In this document: one piece after another, positions 10,582 to 25,394 of the stretch
Position numbering within the stretch: the stretch's first letter is position 1
How the letters are laid out: each line of letters starts with the position of its first letter
Assembly: GCA_019802505.1 (NCBI GenBank)
Contig: JAFMOC010000320.1
Coordinates: 240,001 to 304,000 of the forward strand
Source of the DNA: Corydoras sp. C115
Taxonomy: Eukaryota > Chordata > Actinopteri > Siluriformes > Callichthyidae
Direction of reading: 5' to 3'
DNA length: 64,000 bases
Made by a program: the position numbers and the translations under genes
Notes under the pieces: model-generated
What the model was told of the DNA's origin: nothing
The model's input: the letters and a program-made list of their open reading frames with translations, nothing else
The model's database searches: none

Positions 10582-13500
10582 CACAGTGGCTTAGTGGTTA
10601 GCATGTTCTTCTCTTAGCACTGGGGATTCCCTGTTCCCGAGTTTCCATGTTCTCCCCGTGTCCTTGTGGGTTTCCTCCGTGTTCTCCAGTTTCCTCCCAC
10701 AGTCCAAAAACATGGATCAAGTCAATTGAGTTCTCCAAATTGCCCCATATAGAGTGTGTATGTGTGAGTGAGTGTGTGCCCAGCGATAGATTGGTGTCCT
10801 GTCCTGGGTGTATCTGCCCAGCGCCCGAAACGTTCTCCCCTGGTTGGGCATGGGGGACCCCCCCACGACCCTAATAGAGGATAAAGCGTAAGATAATGGA
10901 TGGATGGATATATATTTAGAGAGGCACAGTGGCTTAGTGGTTAGCATGTTCTCCTCTTAGCGCTAGGGATTCCCTGTTCCCGAGTTTCCATGTTCTCCCC
11001 GTGTCCTCGTGGGTTTCCTCCGGGTTCTCCGGTTTCCTTCCATAGTCCAAAAACATGGATCAAGTCAATTGAGTTCTCCAAATTGCCCCATATAGAGTGT
11101 GTTTGTGTGAGTGAGTGTGTGTGCACAGTGATAGATTGCCCCCCTGTCCTGGGTGTATCTGCCCAGCGCTCGAAACGTTCTCCCCTGGATGGGCATGGGG
11201 AACCCCCCCCCACCCTAGTAAAGGATAAAGCAGATGATAATGGATGGATGGATATACATATTTATTCTACATATATACACAAATATATACATATAATCAC
11301 ACTATATTGAAAAACCCTTAATGTCAGGGGAGTCGTTAGGTTTGGGTTTGAATGGAATTCTATCTGAAGTCCCCACAATGCACACAAACAAATGTGTGTG
11401 GATTTAGACGGTTAAGGTTCTCTGGGGAATCGTGTGTTATTGTTTCTTCTCATGAAGTGTTCCAGATTCGATGACGCTCACAGCGGAGATAAATCCTCGT
11501 TCACTGTGAGAATGCGCTCGTGCTGCTTCAGAGAAATGTTCCACTTGAGCGTCCCACTCCAGTTTTCTAATGGGAAGGAATCCCACTTCCTTTCAAAGAA
11601 ACATTGATTTCACTTTATCTTTTTTTTAGTCTTTATTCCTATATATTATGACAAAATTCACGGGTGACATGGTGGCTTAGTGGTTGGCATGTTCTCCTCT
11701 CAGCGCTAGGGATTGCCAGTTCAAATCCCAATCTGGGTGTAGTTTCCATGTTCTCCCCGTGTCCACGTGGGTTTCCTCTGGGTTCTCCGGTTTCCTCCCA
11801 CAGCCCAAAAACATGGATCAAGGTCAATTGAATTTCCCAAATTGCCCCATATAGAGTGTGTGTGTGTGTCTGTGTGAGTGAGTGTGTGCCCAGTGATAGA
11901 TTGGTGTCCTGTCCTGTGTGTATCTGCCCAAATTGCCCCATATAGAGTGTGTCTGTGTGAGTGAGTGTATGCCCAGGATGGATGTTGCCCTCTGTCTGGG
12001 TGTTATGCCCATTATGGTCCCGCAGAGTCAACCGAAACGTTCTCCTCTGGATGGGCAATGGGGAACCTCCCACGACCCTAATAGAGGAAAAATTTAAAAT
12101 ACACTACGGTCACTATGTTCTAGTGATGGATGTCGTCTGGTGACTTGTTCTTACTCTATATCGTTCATTCATTCATTCATTATCTTCTGCTCTATCCTCC
12201 ATTAGGGTTGTGGGGGGGTTCCCATGCCCATCCAGGGAGAAAATTTCGGGCGCTGGGAAGATACACCCAGGACAGGGCACCAATCTATCACTGGGCACAC
12301 ACTCACTCACACAAACACACTCTATATGGGGCAATTTGGAGAACTCAATTGACCTGAACCATGTTTTTGGACTGTGGAAGGAAACCGGAGAACCCGGAGG
12401 AAACCCACGCAGACACGGGGAGAACATGGTAACTCCACCCAGATTGGGATTCAAACCCGGAAACCCTAGCGCTGAGAGAACATGCTAAATACTAAGCCAC
12501 CGTGTCACCCTTGATGTAGAATAATGTCTAAAACAATAATTATCTTCTGCTTGATCCTCTACTACGGTCGGGGGGGGGTTCCGATCAATCCAGGGGAGAA
12601 CATTTTGGACGCTGGGCAGATACACCCAGGACAGGACACCAACCTATCTCTGAGCACACGCAATCATTTTAACCGCATACCATACCATTTAACCACACAG
12701 TGTGATGATGTACTATTGGAAAAAACACTCTATAAATCAATAAAGAAATTAGTTGAAGTTGAACTTCAACATACAGCTGACAACGAAAAAGAATCTCTAA
12801 ACCACAGAATCACAGCGTGGATTAAACCTTTATTGCTCATGACTGATCCCAATCTGTTCTAACGTCCCGCTGGGTTTGAACTGATTTCTGGGTTGCAGGT
12901 ACGTGTTGATGGAATTTCTGGACTTCTTTATGAGACAGTGAAGGTGATGATGGATGGAAGTAGTGTTCTCCCAGACATGGCCTTCTCACCAGATCACCAC
13001 CACCTCTACACCATCAGCACCACACAGGTGGGGCAATCTGTTATATACTATATATATATATATAACTATATATATAATATCGTGCGTGTGTCCGCAAGGG
13101 CAAAAACAAAGCGCAGTAGCGCAGAAAGGATCCAGGAGGCACGGGTAAGTGAATCTAATTTTATTGAGTCGATTGCTAAGAACAAAGAGTCGAACGCGCG
13201 TGACTGAAACTAATGCCGGAACGCAGGCGACACGGAACGGAAAGAATAAATACATAACCCCGACCACATGAAAACCAAAAGTAACCAATGAAATTAACAA
13301 ATACATTAACTAAATGAGAACCAATAAACTAAAATAATCAAAAGAAAATGAAAACAGGTGAGGAGTACCTACATTTACATTTAGTCATTTAGCAGACGCT
13401 TTTATCCAAAGCGACTTACAAATGAGAACACCAAAAGTCAGAAGCCATGGAGAAAACCAACTATACTGTAAGTTCATCAAACCTGATTGTTATTCGAAGC

Positions 13501-13746
13501 TGCGCCCCCCCCCCTTTTTTTTTATTTATTTATTTTTTTTAATTTTTTTATTTATTTTTTTTATAACAGGTATTTGTTAAATAGATGCGTCTTAAGTAGT
13601 TTCTTAAAACTGTTTAGAGATTCTGCCTTACGGACAGAGTTGGGAAGATCGTTCCACCATTTTGCAGTGGTGAACGCCACAGAATGAGAATTAGCTCCTC
13701 GGTGAGGTGGAACCGCCAGGCGGCAATCATCACTGAGTACCTAGCA

Positions 13747-13777
<31 letters not shown>

Positions 13778-14210
13778 ATGTATAAATGCAATTGAGTTAA
13801 TTATGGGAAAAGAAGACAATGAAGATGACTGTGTGTGAGAGAGAGAAATGGAAAGTGAATGTATGTTTTGAGGGAGGTTTGGGGGAGGTTTTTTGCTCTA
13901 CTTATTTAGTAGAGCAAAAGACTGTGGGAGTAAACCGGAGAACCCGAAGGAAACCCACAGAGACACAGGGAGAACATGGAAACTCCACCCAGATTGGGAT
14001 TCGAACCTTGATCCCCAGTGCTGAAAGTAGAATGTGCTAACCATTAATCATGTCGCACTTCATTATCAGCACACTATATATGGGCAATTTGGAGAATTCA
14101 GTTGACCTTGATCCATTGATTGGGAGTCCCTAGTGCTGAGAGGAGAACATGCCAACCACTAAGCCACCTTGTCACCCCATTGCGTAATTAAACGTTGTAT
14201 ATGTGTGCGT

Positions 14211-14250
<40 letters not shown>

Positions 14251-15034
14251 ATGTATAAATGCAATTGAGTTAATTATGGGAAAAGAAGGCAATGAAGATG
14301 ACTGTGTGTGAGAGAGGAAATGGAAAGCGAATGTATGTTTTGAGGGAGGTTTGAGGGAGATTTGGGGGAGGTTTTTTGCTCTACTTATTCACTGATGCGT
14401 GTGCACTTCATATGTAGTTTCTCAGAAGCAGAAGAGTCTGTCTTTGCATATAACTTCATTATATATATAGGGAAGCAGTGAAGTACAATCAGTATGATAT
14501 CAGCAACCCTAAGTAGACAAGTCCATCCATCCATTATCTTCTGCTTTATCCTCTACTAGGGTTCGCGGGGAGAACGTTTCGGGCGCTGGGCAGATACACC
14601 CAGGACAGGGCGCCAATCTATCACTGGGCACACACACACACACACACATACACTCTATATGGGGCAATTTGGAGCATTCAACTGACCTTGATCCATGTTT
14701 TTGGACTGTGGGAGGAAACCGGAGAACCCAGAGGAAACCCACACGGACACAAGGAGAACATGAAGACTCCACCCAGATTGGGATTTGAATCTGGAATGCC
14801 TAGTGGGTTCTCCGGTTTCCTCCCACAGTTCAAAAACATGGATCAAGGTCAATTGAATTCTCCAAATTGCCCCATATAGAGTGTGTCTGTGTGTGTGATT
14901 GTGTGTCCAGTGATTGGCGCCCTGTTCCGGGTGTCCTGCCCAGCGACCCCACCTAATAGAGCATAAAGTGGAAGATAATGGATGGATGTAGTGAGATTTG
15001 ATTTATTATAATGTCCTTTAGTCGTTTTTCTTTC

Positions 15035-15085
<51 letters not shown>

Positions 15086-15489
15086 GGTGTGTGTAAGTTT
15101 CTGTGGTCAACACAGATGTTTGTTCTTATCCCTGCATGTCATGAGCATTTCTTGCCTTAAACTTGCCTCAGTTAATTAGCATTGCCTCAGAGTCTAACTC
15201 ACATTAGCAAAGCTAATCTCTTTCACTGTTGCTGACAAGAAGTTTGCAGTTTGTGCGAGATGTGTTTTTTGTAATACTTATTTTAACCCACCTTCACCTC
15301 TCTCACTCGCGCTCTTACTTTTTCTCTCCCGCTGTTTCTTTTTTCGACATAATTAACAACAGCTGCGAGTGCTAATGAGAGCGTAACACAGATCACATTT
15401 GCTAACTTTGCCTTGTTTGTTCTCATTTCGGGCAGTGGGCAGATACACCCAGGACAGGGTGCCAATCTAGGGCACACTGGGCTCACACC

Positions 15490-15543
<54 letters not shown>

Positions 15544-18500
15544 ATATAAATGTTGTATTTAATACTGAATTAATATATACAGTATTTTATATCCTTTATA
15601 ATAATCCTAATCTAGGTGGAGTTTCCATGTTCTCCATGTGTCCATGTGGGTTCTCCGATTTCCTCCCACAGTCTAAAAACATGGATTCAAGGTCATTGAC
15701 CATGGGTTCCCCATGCCCATCCAGGGGAGAACGTTTTGGGCGCTGGGCAGATACATCCAGGACAGCGCGCCAATCTATCACTGGACACACACTCACTCAC
15801 ACAGACACACTCTATATGGGGCAATTTGGAGAACTCAATTGACTTGATACATGTTTTTGGACTGTGGGAGGAAACCGGAGAACCCGGAGGAAACCCACGC
15901 GGACACGGGGAGAACATGGAAACTCCACTCAGATTGGGGATTCGAACCGGGAATCCCTAGCGCTGAGAGGAGAACATGCTAACCACTAAGCCCAACCCCA
16001 TTTACTATCTTTGGTAATTGTCAGCTGCGGGTTTGGTGGATATGGTACAGACCATTAGAGTTAAGGACTGTTTAGCGAGGTTACTGAGAGGTCCGCAGTT
16101 AAAAAATAACAATGTAGTTTGATGATTAAAGTAAAGAATAACGATGTAAAAGGAATTTGGATGGAGTTATTTAGTACGTTTTCACAGTCTGTTTACAAGT
16201 TTGACCTCCTGCTGCTCAACGCTCCACAGCAGGGAACCCAGAGAACACCGATCTTAATGGCCACTCATATTTCACTCAGAGACAGCGAGACTGGAAGCAA
16301 AGGTCAACTCATTAAGCCACCGATATGGTCATGTGGACCCATTGCTTTCAACTTTTCGTTTATATATACACTCACCGGCCGTTTTATTAGGTGGTAGGCC
16401 TCCTGAGTTCTAAACTGTTCCGTTTCTTAGTTCCACTGATCATATAGATGGACTTTGTAGTTCTACAATTACATTCTGTAGTCCTTCTGTTTCTCTACAT
16501 ACTTTGTTAAACTGCTTTAATACTGTATGTTGATTAAGTAGCCGGGGGAGGGGGGGTTCCCCATGCCCATCCAGGGGAGAACGTTTCGGGTGCTGGGCAG
16601 ATACAACCAAGGACAAGATGCCAATCTGTATCTGGACACACACTCACTCGCACAGACACACTCTATATGGGGCAATTTGGAGAATTCATTTGACCTTGAT
16701 CCATGTTTTTAGACTGTGGGAGTAATCCGGAGAACCCAGAGGAAACCCACACAGACACAGGGAGAACATGGAAACTCCACCCAGATTGGGATTCGAACCT
16801 GGATCCCCAGTGCTGAAAGTAGAATGGGCTAACCATTAAGCCATGTCGCACTTCATTATCAGCACACTCTATATGGGGCAATTTGGAGAATTCAGTTGAC
16901 CTTGCTCCATTGATTGGGATTCGAACTGGGAGTCCCTAGCGCTGAGAGGAGAACATGCCAACCACTAAGCCACCTTGTCACCCCATTGCGTAATTAAACG
17001 TTGTCCCCTGGATGGCTATGGGGAACCCCCCGTGACCCTAATTAAGGATAAAGCGGAAGATAATGGATGGATGGACTAAGTTTCTTTTGGATTTTCCAAG
17101 TTCTCTATGTTCCTCTGCATTTCTCTACAGTCCAAAACCACCGAATCAAAGGTGAATAAGCAGTTCTAAATTTCACCAACTGAATTGCCTCTAGGCTGCC
17201 CGGTGGCTTAGTGGTTGGCATGTTCTCCTCTCAGCGCTGGGTATTCCCGGTTCGAATTCCAATCTGGGTGGAGTTTCCATGTTCTCCCCGTGTCCGCGTG
17301 GGTTTCCTCCAGGTTCTCTGATTTCCTCCCACAGTCCAAAAACATGGATCAAGGTCAATAGAATTCTCCAAATTGCCCCATATAGAGTGTGTGTGAGTGA
17401 GTGTGAGCCCAGCGTTAGATTGGTGTCCTGTCCTGGGAGTATCTGCCCAGCGCCTGAAACGTTCTCCTCTGGATGGGCATGGGGAACCCCCCCGCGACCC
17501 TAATAGAGGATAAAGCGGAAGATAATGGATGGATGGATGAATTGTCTCTCTATAGTGTTCTTGTGTGAGTGAGTGTGAGTGTATATTCTACATACAGGAT
17601 GAGTGATTTTTGACTTTTCTGAATGGTGTAATGGTGGAGGGGTGGATTAGATGTGGAGAGTGGGATATGAGTTATGTAAGCATTCTCTCTAATCCGAGTC
17701 CTTGTTTGTCCCGCTGTCCTGTCCAGCCTTTCTGATTAGTTTAGTCACTGTGATGTGCATCATATGCCCTCAGGCCAAACGCACTGTTGCATAATGAGTG
17801 CACTGGAATGAGTGCGAGTGTTAAATAACAGTGCAGACCATAATGACACTCTTATTACAAAGTTGTAGATACAAAACACCAACCATAAAGCTGTTAACAG
17901 GGATTCCCGGTTCTCCCAGTGTCCGCATGGGTTTCCTCCGGCTTCTCCTGGTTCTCAGGATTCCTCCCACAGTCCAAAAACATGGATCAAGTCAATTAAA
18001 TTCTCCAAATTGCCCCATATAGAGTGTGTCTGTGTGAGTGAGTGTGAGCTGGATTGGCGCCCTGTCCTGGGTGTATCTGCCCAGTGCCCATAGGTCAATT
18101 GAATGCTCCAAATTGCCCCATATAGGTTGTGTGCGTGTGTGTGTGTGTGAGTGAGTGTGTGCCCAGTGATAGATTGGCGCCCTGTTCTGGGTGTATCTGC
18201 CCTGCGCCCGAAACGTTCTCCCAAGTATGATTTTGGGGAACACCCCCCCCCCCCCCCGTGACCCTAGTAGAGGATAAAGCAGAAAATAATGAATAGAATC
18301 AACGGCAACTGGCAAAAGAGCCAAATTGCCCCATATAGGGTGTATGTTTGTGTGTGTGTCTACGTTATTGAGTGTATACCCAACGATAGATTGACACCCT
18401 GTCCTGGGTGTATCTGCCCAGCGCCCGAAACGTTCTCCCCTGGATGGTCATTGGGAACCCCCCCCCCCCCATGTACTGTATGTCCCTTAGTAGAGGATAA

Positions 18501-18800
18501 AGCGGAAGATAATGGATGGAATCAATGGCAACTGGCTAAACAGCCAAATTGCCCCATATAAGGTGTGCGTGCCCATATATAGATTGGTACCCTGTACTGT
18601 TTGCATCTGCCCAGCGCCCGAAACGTCCCCTGTATGTGCATGGGGAACCCCCCCCCCCCCCCAGTAGAGGATAAAGCAGAAGATAATGGATGGATGGATT
18701 ATTTCATCCGTCTTCCTACACTAACTGGCAATGTTCTCATCTGCTAGTGGATCATGTGCTCTTCATCCATCTACAACTTGGCAAACGACCATACTTTATA

Positions 18801-18837
<37 letters not shown>

Positions 18838-21800
18838 GCTGTTAGAATGCGAAACAGCCTGACCTCAGAGCAACATGAGTCTTATATAATTGCAGCAATG
18901 CAATCACTAAATGATTTTGGATCTGCAGGCACCGGCTTTACTCTTAATAGTTGCCATGACAGTGTAAAGCTGTGCTCGTGTAAAAGAGGAGGCTTAGGTG
19001 CGGAGGAGCTCGTTATAATTTAAAGGATTTGGCATTCCGACTGGCTGTTCTAAACAGGGCATCTTTGATGGGCTTAGGGTCCGATGGTATTTTTTTTTTT
19101 TTTGGTGTCATATACATTTTTGGCGGTACGGTGGCTTAGTGGTTAGCACGTTCACCTCTTAGCGCTAGGGATTCCCGGTTCGAATCCCCATCTGGGTTGA
19201 GTTTCCATGTTCTCCCCGTGTCTGCGTGGGTTTCCTCCGGGTTTTCCGGTTTCCTCCCACAGTCCAAAAACATGAAACAAGTCAATTGAATTGTCAAAAA
19301 TTGCCCCATATAGAGTGTATCTGTGTGAGTGAGTGTGTGCCCAGCGATGGATTGGCGCCCTGTCCTGGGTCTATCTGCCCAGCGCCTGAGATGTTCTCCC
19401 CTGGATGGGCATTGGGGAACCCCACCGCGACCCTAATAGAGGATAAATCGGGAGATAATGAATGAATGAATAAATATACTTTTTTTTTATTTTTTATAAA
19501 TCATCAGGAAACGATATTAACTTTTGAAACGGGATGACGGTCTGCAACCTGAACGGAACATTAACTTACAGTTAGTTAAGCTGTTCAAAACCTTCCTTGA
19601 AATTAACTTAGGCCATCCATTCGTGGGGGGGGGGGTACCCCGTGCCCATCCAGGGGAGAACGTTTCGGGCGCTGGACAGATACACCCAGGACAGGGGGGC
19701 AATCTATCACTGGGCGCACACACTCACTCACACAGACACATTTATTTACCTTGATCCATGTTTTTGGACTGTGGGAGGAAACCGGAGAACCCGGAGGAAA
19801 CCCACGTGGACACGGGGAGAACATGGAAACTCCACCCAGATTGGGATTCGAATCGGGAATCCCTAGTGCTGAGAGGAGAACATGCCAACCACTAAGCCAC
19901 CATGCTGGCTTGGTATTAAAATATATTTTAGAACATTGGTTTAGTGGTTAGCATGTTCTCCTCACAGCACTAGGGATTCCCGGTTTGAATCCCCATCTGG
20001 GTGGAGTTTTCATGTTCTCTCCGTGTCCGTGTGGGTTTCCTCCGGGTTCTTCGGTTTCCTCCCACAGTCCAAAAACATGGATCAAGACAAGTGAATTTTC
20101 CAAATTGCCCCACATAGAGTGTGTCTGTGTGAGTGAGTGTGTGCCCAGTGATACATTGACGCCCTGTCCTGGGTGTATCTGCCCAGCGCCTCAAATGTTC
20201 TCCCCTGGATGGGCATGGGGAGAACCCCCACGCAACCCTAGTAGAGGATAAAGCGGAAGATAATGGATGGATGGACATCAGTGGTGATATATTAAGTTGG
20301 CTCTAAGTGTATACAACACACAACAGAGTCAGATACTAGTTCGGCAAAAATAGTGAGGTAATAAAATGTCTCCACTCAGAATGTGCTGGTAAGTTCTATG
20401 AGCTCCTCTTGTTATGAAAGCAGGGATTAAATGTTAATGCCATATTGAATCCCATGCCATCTGACCTCAGTGACATACAAAAACCTGTAAAGGCACTCTG
20501 GTTGCCCTAATGTGTGTGTATGTACTCAAGCACTACAAGTATGAATTTTTCATTTAGTCACTTTACCAGTCAGAGGCTGCGGATAACCTGGATTTCAAGA
20601 TTTCACCTTAATTCTGTGTAATCTACAGAATGTCCTGACTGACTAACTGACTGACGGACTGACAGATACATAGATGCACTAATGGCTACATGGATACATA
20701 GATCCACACAAAGATATCTAGATACAATGTACACAGATACACACATATATACATAGATACACACATAGATATTTAGATACACACATAGATACACACATTG
20801 AAATCTAGATACATACATAGATACACACATAAATACATGGATACACAGATAGATACATAGATAGATACACGCATAGATACACACATAGATACTGTACATA
20901 GATAGATCCACACAAAAATATTTAGATATGCAAATAGATACACACATAGATAAATAGATACACACATAGAAAAATACTTCCACACATATATATCTAGATA
21001 CGCACATAGATACAGTACATACATACACACATAGATAAATAGATATACACATAGATACACACATAAATACATAGATACACACATAGATACATAGATAGAT
21101 ACACACATTGAAATCTAGATACACACAAAACTAGAATACTACATATAGACACATAAATAAACACACATAGATACATAGACAGATCCACACAGATATCTAG
21201 ATACACACATAGATACACAGATACCCACATAGACATCTAGATACACACATTGCTTTCTAGATACACACATAGATACTAAGACTCACATATAAATACATAG
21301 ATACATAGATAGATAGACACAAATATCCACACATTGAAATCTAGATACATAGATACACACATAGATACACACATGGAAACATACATCCACACATATATAT
21401 CTAGATACGCACATAGATACACACATTGAAATCTAGATATATAGATACACACATAGATATCTAGAAACACACGTAGGTACTAAGATTCCTATATAGATAC
21501 ATAGATACACACATAGATACATAGATAGATCCACACATAGATATCTAAATACACACATAGATACACACATAGATACACACATACACACATAGATAAACAC
21601 ATATATACATCGATACACACACACATAGATACACACATATATACATAGATAGCTATATAGATATACACATAGATACATAGATATATACATATATACATAG
21701 ATAGATGTATAGATACAAAGAGAAACATATAAATGTGGATCTGGATACACACATACATACACACAAAGATACACACATAGATAGATTGATACACACATGA

Positions 21801-24154
21801 ATACAAAGATACACACAGATACTTGGTACATAGATAGATTACATCGCTACACCCCTACATTTTACTGAATGTTTAATGTTTATTGTCTTGTATTTGTTGT
21901 AATTTTTGTTTTGCTCTAACTATTTTCAGGCGTGCACTTTATGTTGGGTTGTGTAGTTGCTGTTCTGTGTAGCACCTTGTTCCTGGAGAACGTAAAATGA
22001 GTTAGCAAAAAGTGCAAAAAAAATCAGTAATTTCCAATTACTGTCTCATTTTCTTCCTGCTGGTGGAGGAACAGATGCTCGAGTCCTGAGAGGCTTTTTA
22101 ATTCTCTCAGAGAAGACTCACGAGAGAAGCCTCCTCACGCCTTCACCTCACACTTTACTGTTGGTTTGGAATTTGTAGAGTCATATAGAGAACTTTTATT
22201 TTCTCCACACAAGCCCTGTGTGTGTGTGTGTGTGTGTGTGTGTTTGTGTGTGTATGAGTGTGTGTGAGTGTGTTTGCATCCAGGCTTTGTGGCACCTGTT
22301 TTAATTATAATCTCATTTACATTCATGGTGTCTGGCCTCTCATTTAAAAAGAGTTAAATTCTCTCCTGCACACACACAATAAGAGAGAGAAAGAGAGAGA
22401 GAGAGAGCGAGAGAGGTATAGATGACAAGAGTCAATTAAACAAAATCCCTAGAATATCCCAGAAGGCAAAGCAGAGCATTATACTAAAACTGTGTTTGAG
22501 ATAATCTTAATTATCAGAGGATAATTTGTTCTTTTTTTGATAATTTGATAATTATGGACCATACCATAATAATAATATTGTGTGTTGATGTTTACACCAG
22601 TTTGTATTTACAGTACCAGTCCAACATTTGGCCACGCCCCCTTTTTTACTCCACTTATTCTCCATGTTCTGAGTTCCACTTCCTGTAAAGCTGGACTTTG
22701 TAGTTCTACAATTCCATTCTGTAGTCAATCTGTTCGTGTTCTACAGTACATACTGTGTACGTCCCCTTTACTCTGTTCTAATGGTCAGAACCCCAATAGT
22801 AGCACCACAGAGCAGGGATTATTGGGTGGGTGCATTATTCCTATCCCAGCAGTGTCACTGAGGTGGAGAAATGAAACTCCAGCAGCACTGCTGCACTAAA
22901 ACCCCCTCACCACATCAGTGTCACTGCAGAACTGACAAGAAACAATCCACCACCCAAATGATACCTGTTCTGTGATGCTCCTGACCAACAGAGAACACAG
23001 AACCAACAGGGGACTAACAACAACACAGAACACAGATGGACTACAGTCTGGAATTGTAGAACTACAAAGTCCATCTATATTCGACAATTTTGATGTAAAG
23101 GTATGTGTATTTTACTTAAAAAGTAATAATAATAATAATAATAATAATACATTTTATTTATATAGAGCTTTTAGGGACCTCAAAGACACTTTACAAAACA
23201 AATCAAACAGTATAACGTTAAAACATGGGCGGCACGGTGGTTAAGTGATTAGCATGTTCTCCTCTCAGTAGTTTCCATGTTCTCCCCGTGTCCGCATGGG
23301 TTTCCTCCGGGTCCTCCGGTTTCCTCCCAAGTCCCAGTCCAAAAACATGGATCAAGGTCAATAGAATTCTCCAAATTGCCCCATATAGAGTGTGTCTGTG
23401 TGAGTGAGTGTCTTTGTGTAAGTGAGTGTGTGTCCAGTGATAGATTGGCCCCCTGTCCTGGGTGTTTCTGCCCAGCGCCCGAAACGTTCTCCCCTGTATG
23501 GGCATGGGGAACCCCCCCGCGACCCTAATAGAGAACAAAGCGGAAGATAATGGATGGATGGATGGACATTAAAACACGTAATACATATAGAACATTAATG
23601 CAGTTATAAAAAATGTCTTTGTGTGTTTATATCTGCAGATGATAATTCTTTATTTGACAATTTTGACATCAGATTGAATCAGATTATCATCTATATGATA
23701 CGTGCAGGAAATAAACAATGGAGCCAGAAGGAGGTGTATCCAAACTTTTAACCAGTACTGTATGCTTGTGTATTTTTATAATGGATGTGTGTAGATGATA
23801 GAGAAAGAAGGGGGTGTCCAAACTTTGGACTGGTACTGAACCTATTTGTTAGAGGTTCTTAGTGTCCTGATGCATTAATAGAACTGAAAGAGTACATAGT
23901 TTGTTTGATTGATTGATATGGGCTCGGCATCTTTAACTGCGGAGGCTGGACAGTGTTTGGTTCAGGGAGTGGGATCACAGCAGCCATTATTCTCTGAGAT
24001 ACTGATGAGATAACACGGCTTCTCTGCTGAGGACATTGATTTGAGGTTAAATCATCTATAATGTCTTTATAAGTGAGATAATAACAAAGCTGAGGACTGA
24101 AGATTACTGAAGTGATGGATCAGTGTGTATGCTGGGAGATGTGAATATGTTTAA

Positions 24155-24209
<55 letters not shown>

Positions 24210-24323
24210 GTGGTCCAGGTGCCAGTGGAGTTTTGTGAGCAATACAGTAAGTGTGAGGAATGTCTGAGTTCAAAAGACCCCCACTGTGGATGGTGTGTCC
24301 TTCAAAACAAGTAAGTGTTCCAT

Positions 24324-24361
<38 letters not shown>

Positions 24362-24449
24362 CATTCACACTCACACACACACATGCATACATACAAACAT
24401 GCAGACACACACACACACACACACACACGTGCATACACACACACATGCA

Positions 24450-24495
<46 letters not shown>

Positions 24496-24749
24496 CATTC
24501 ACACTCAAACACACACATGCATACACACAAACATGCATATACACACACAGGTGCATACACATTCTTACACACACACATGCACTCACACACACACTCAAAC
24601 ACACATGTGCACACACACTCACACACACGCACATGTATACACACATACACTCACACACGCACATGCATACACACTCTCTCTCACACACACACACACACAT
24701 GCGCTCACACACACACACATGCGCTCACACACACTCTCACACATACATG

Positions 24750-24787
<38 letters not shown>

Positions 24788-25363
24788 AACATACAAGCAC
24801 TCACACGCACACACACGCACACATGCGCTCACACGCACTCACACACATGAACGCACACACACACACTCACACACATACATGCACACACACACACATATAC
24901 TCACACACATATACACACACATACACTCGTTATTGTGTGTGTTCATGGTGTGTAATGTGACTCTCAGGTGTGTGAGGCGGGACAGGTGTGAACGCTCAGA
25001 TGAACCTTTTCGATTTGCCGATGAGATCAAACAGTGTGTGAAGGTCGCCGCCCACCCAGACAGCATCGCCCTATCAGAGCACAGCATACCTGTGAGTCAT
25101 TACAGTGCATCCTGCATCACTGTGCATTAGAACCACACAGAACATCTGACCAAATTAAACACAGTTCAGACCAACGGTTTAACTTCACCATCGTTAACGA
25201 CATTTCAGCTAATTATTCATGTGAAGCTGTTATATCCATCCATTCATTATCTTCCACTTAATCCTCTATTAGGGTAGTGGTGGGGGTTCCCCATGTCCAT
25301 CCAGGGGAGAACGTTTCGGGCGCTGGGCAGATACACCCAGGACAGGACGCCAATCTATCACTG

Positions 25364-25394
<31 letters not shown>

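Larger units (their letters stand above)
8805..12898 (+). other. Intron 2 of plxna2 outside listed repeats
   Basis: Between listed SINEs: AT-rich unique sequence (8805-9090), a possible Harbinger-like remnant (8990-9080, 9885-10190), a TA tract and AG repeat (10516-10580), and a unique stretch at 11300-11650. No exon-like sequence seen. Confidence 0.5.

Noticed and set aside
20603..21831. Cys-Tyr-Val-Ser-rich frames up to 173 codons
   Set aside because: Produced by the GATACACA minisatellite; repetitive and without start context.
22582..22899. Repeated 105-codon frame (similar at 48208, 54754 and elsewhere)
   Set aside because: Chance open frame in the MITE interior; identical in several copies and lacking any domain.
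13028..24209. A second gene hidden in the 11-kb intron 3
   Set aside because: All longer frames fall in SINEs, MITEs or the minisatellite; no conserved domain or spliced structure seen on either strand.
24260..25130. Open frames of 196-271 codons rich in His and Thr
   Set aside because: Translation of (CA)n in any frame; the last part merely runs through plexin exon 5 in its true frame.
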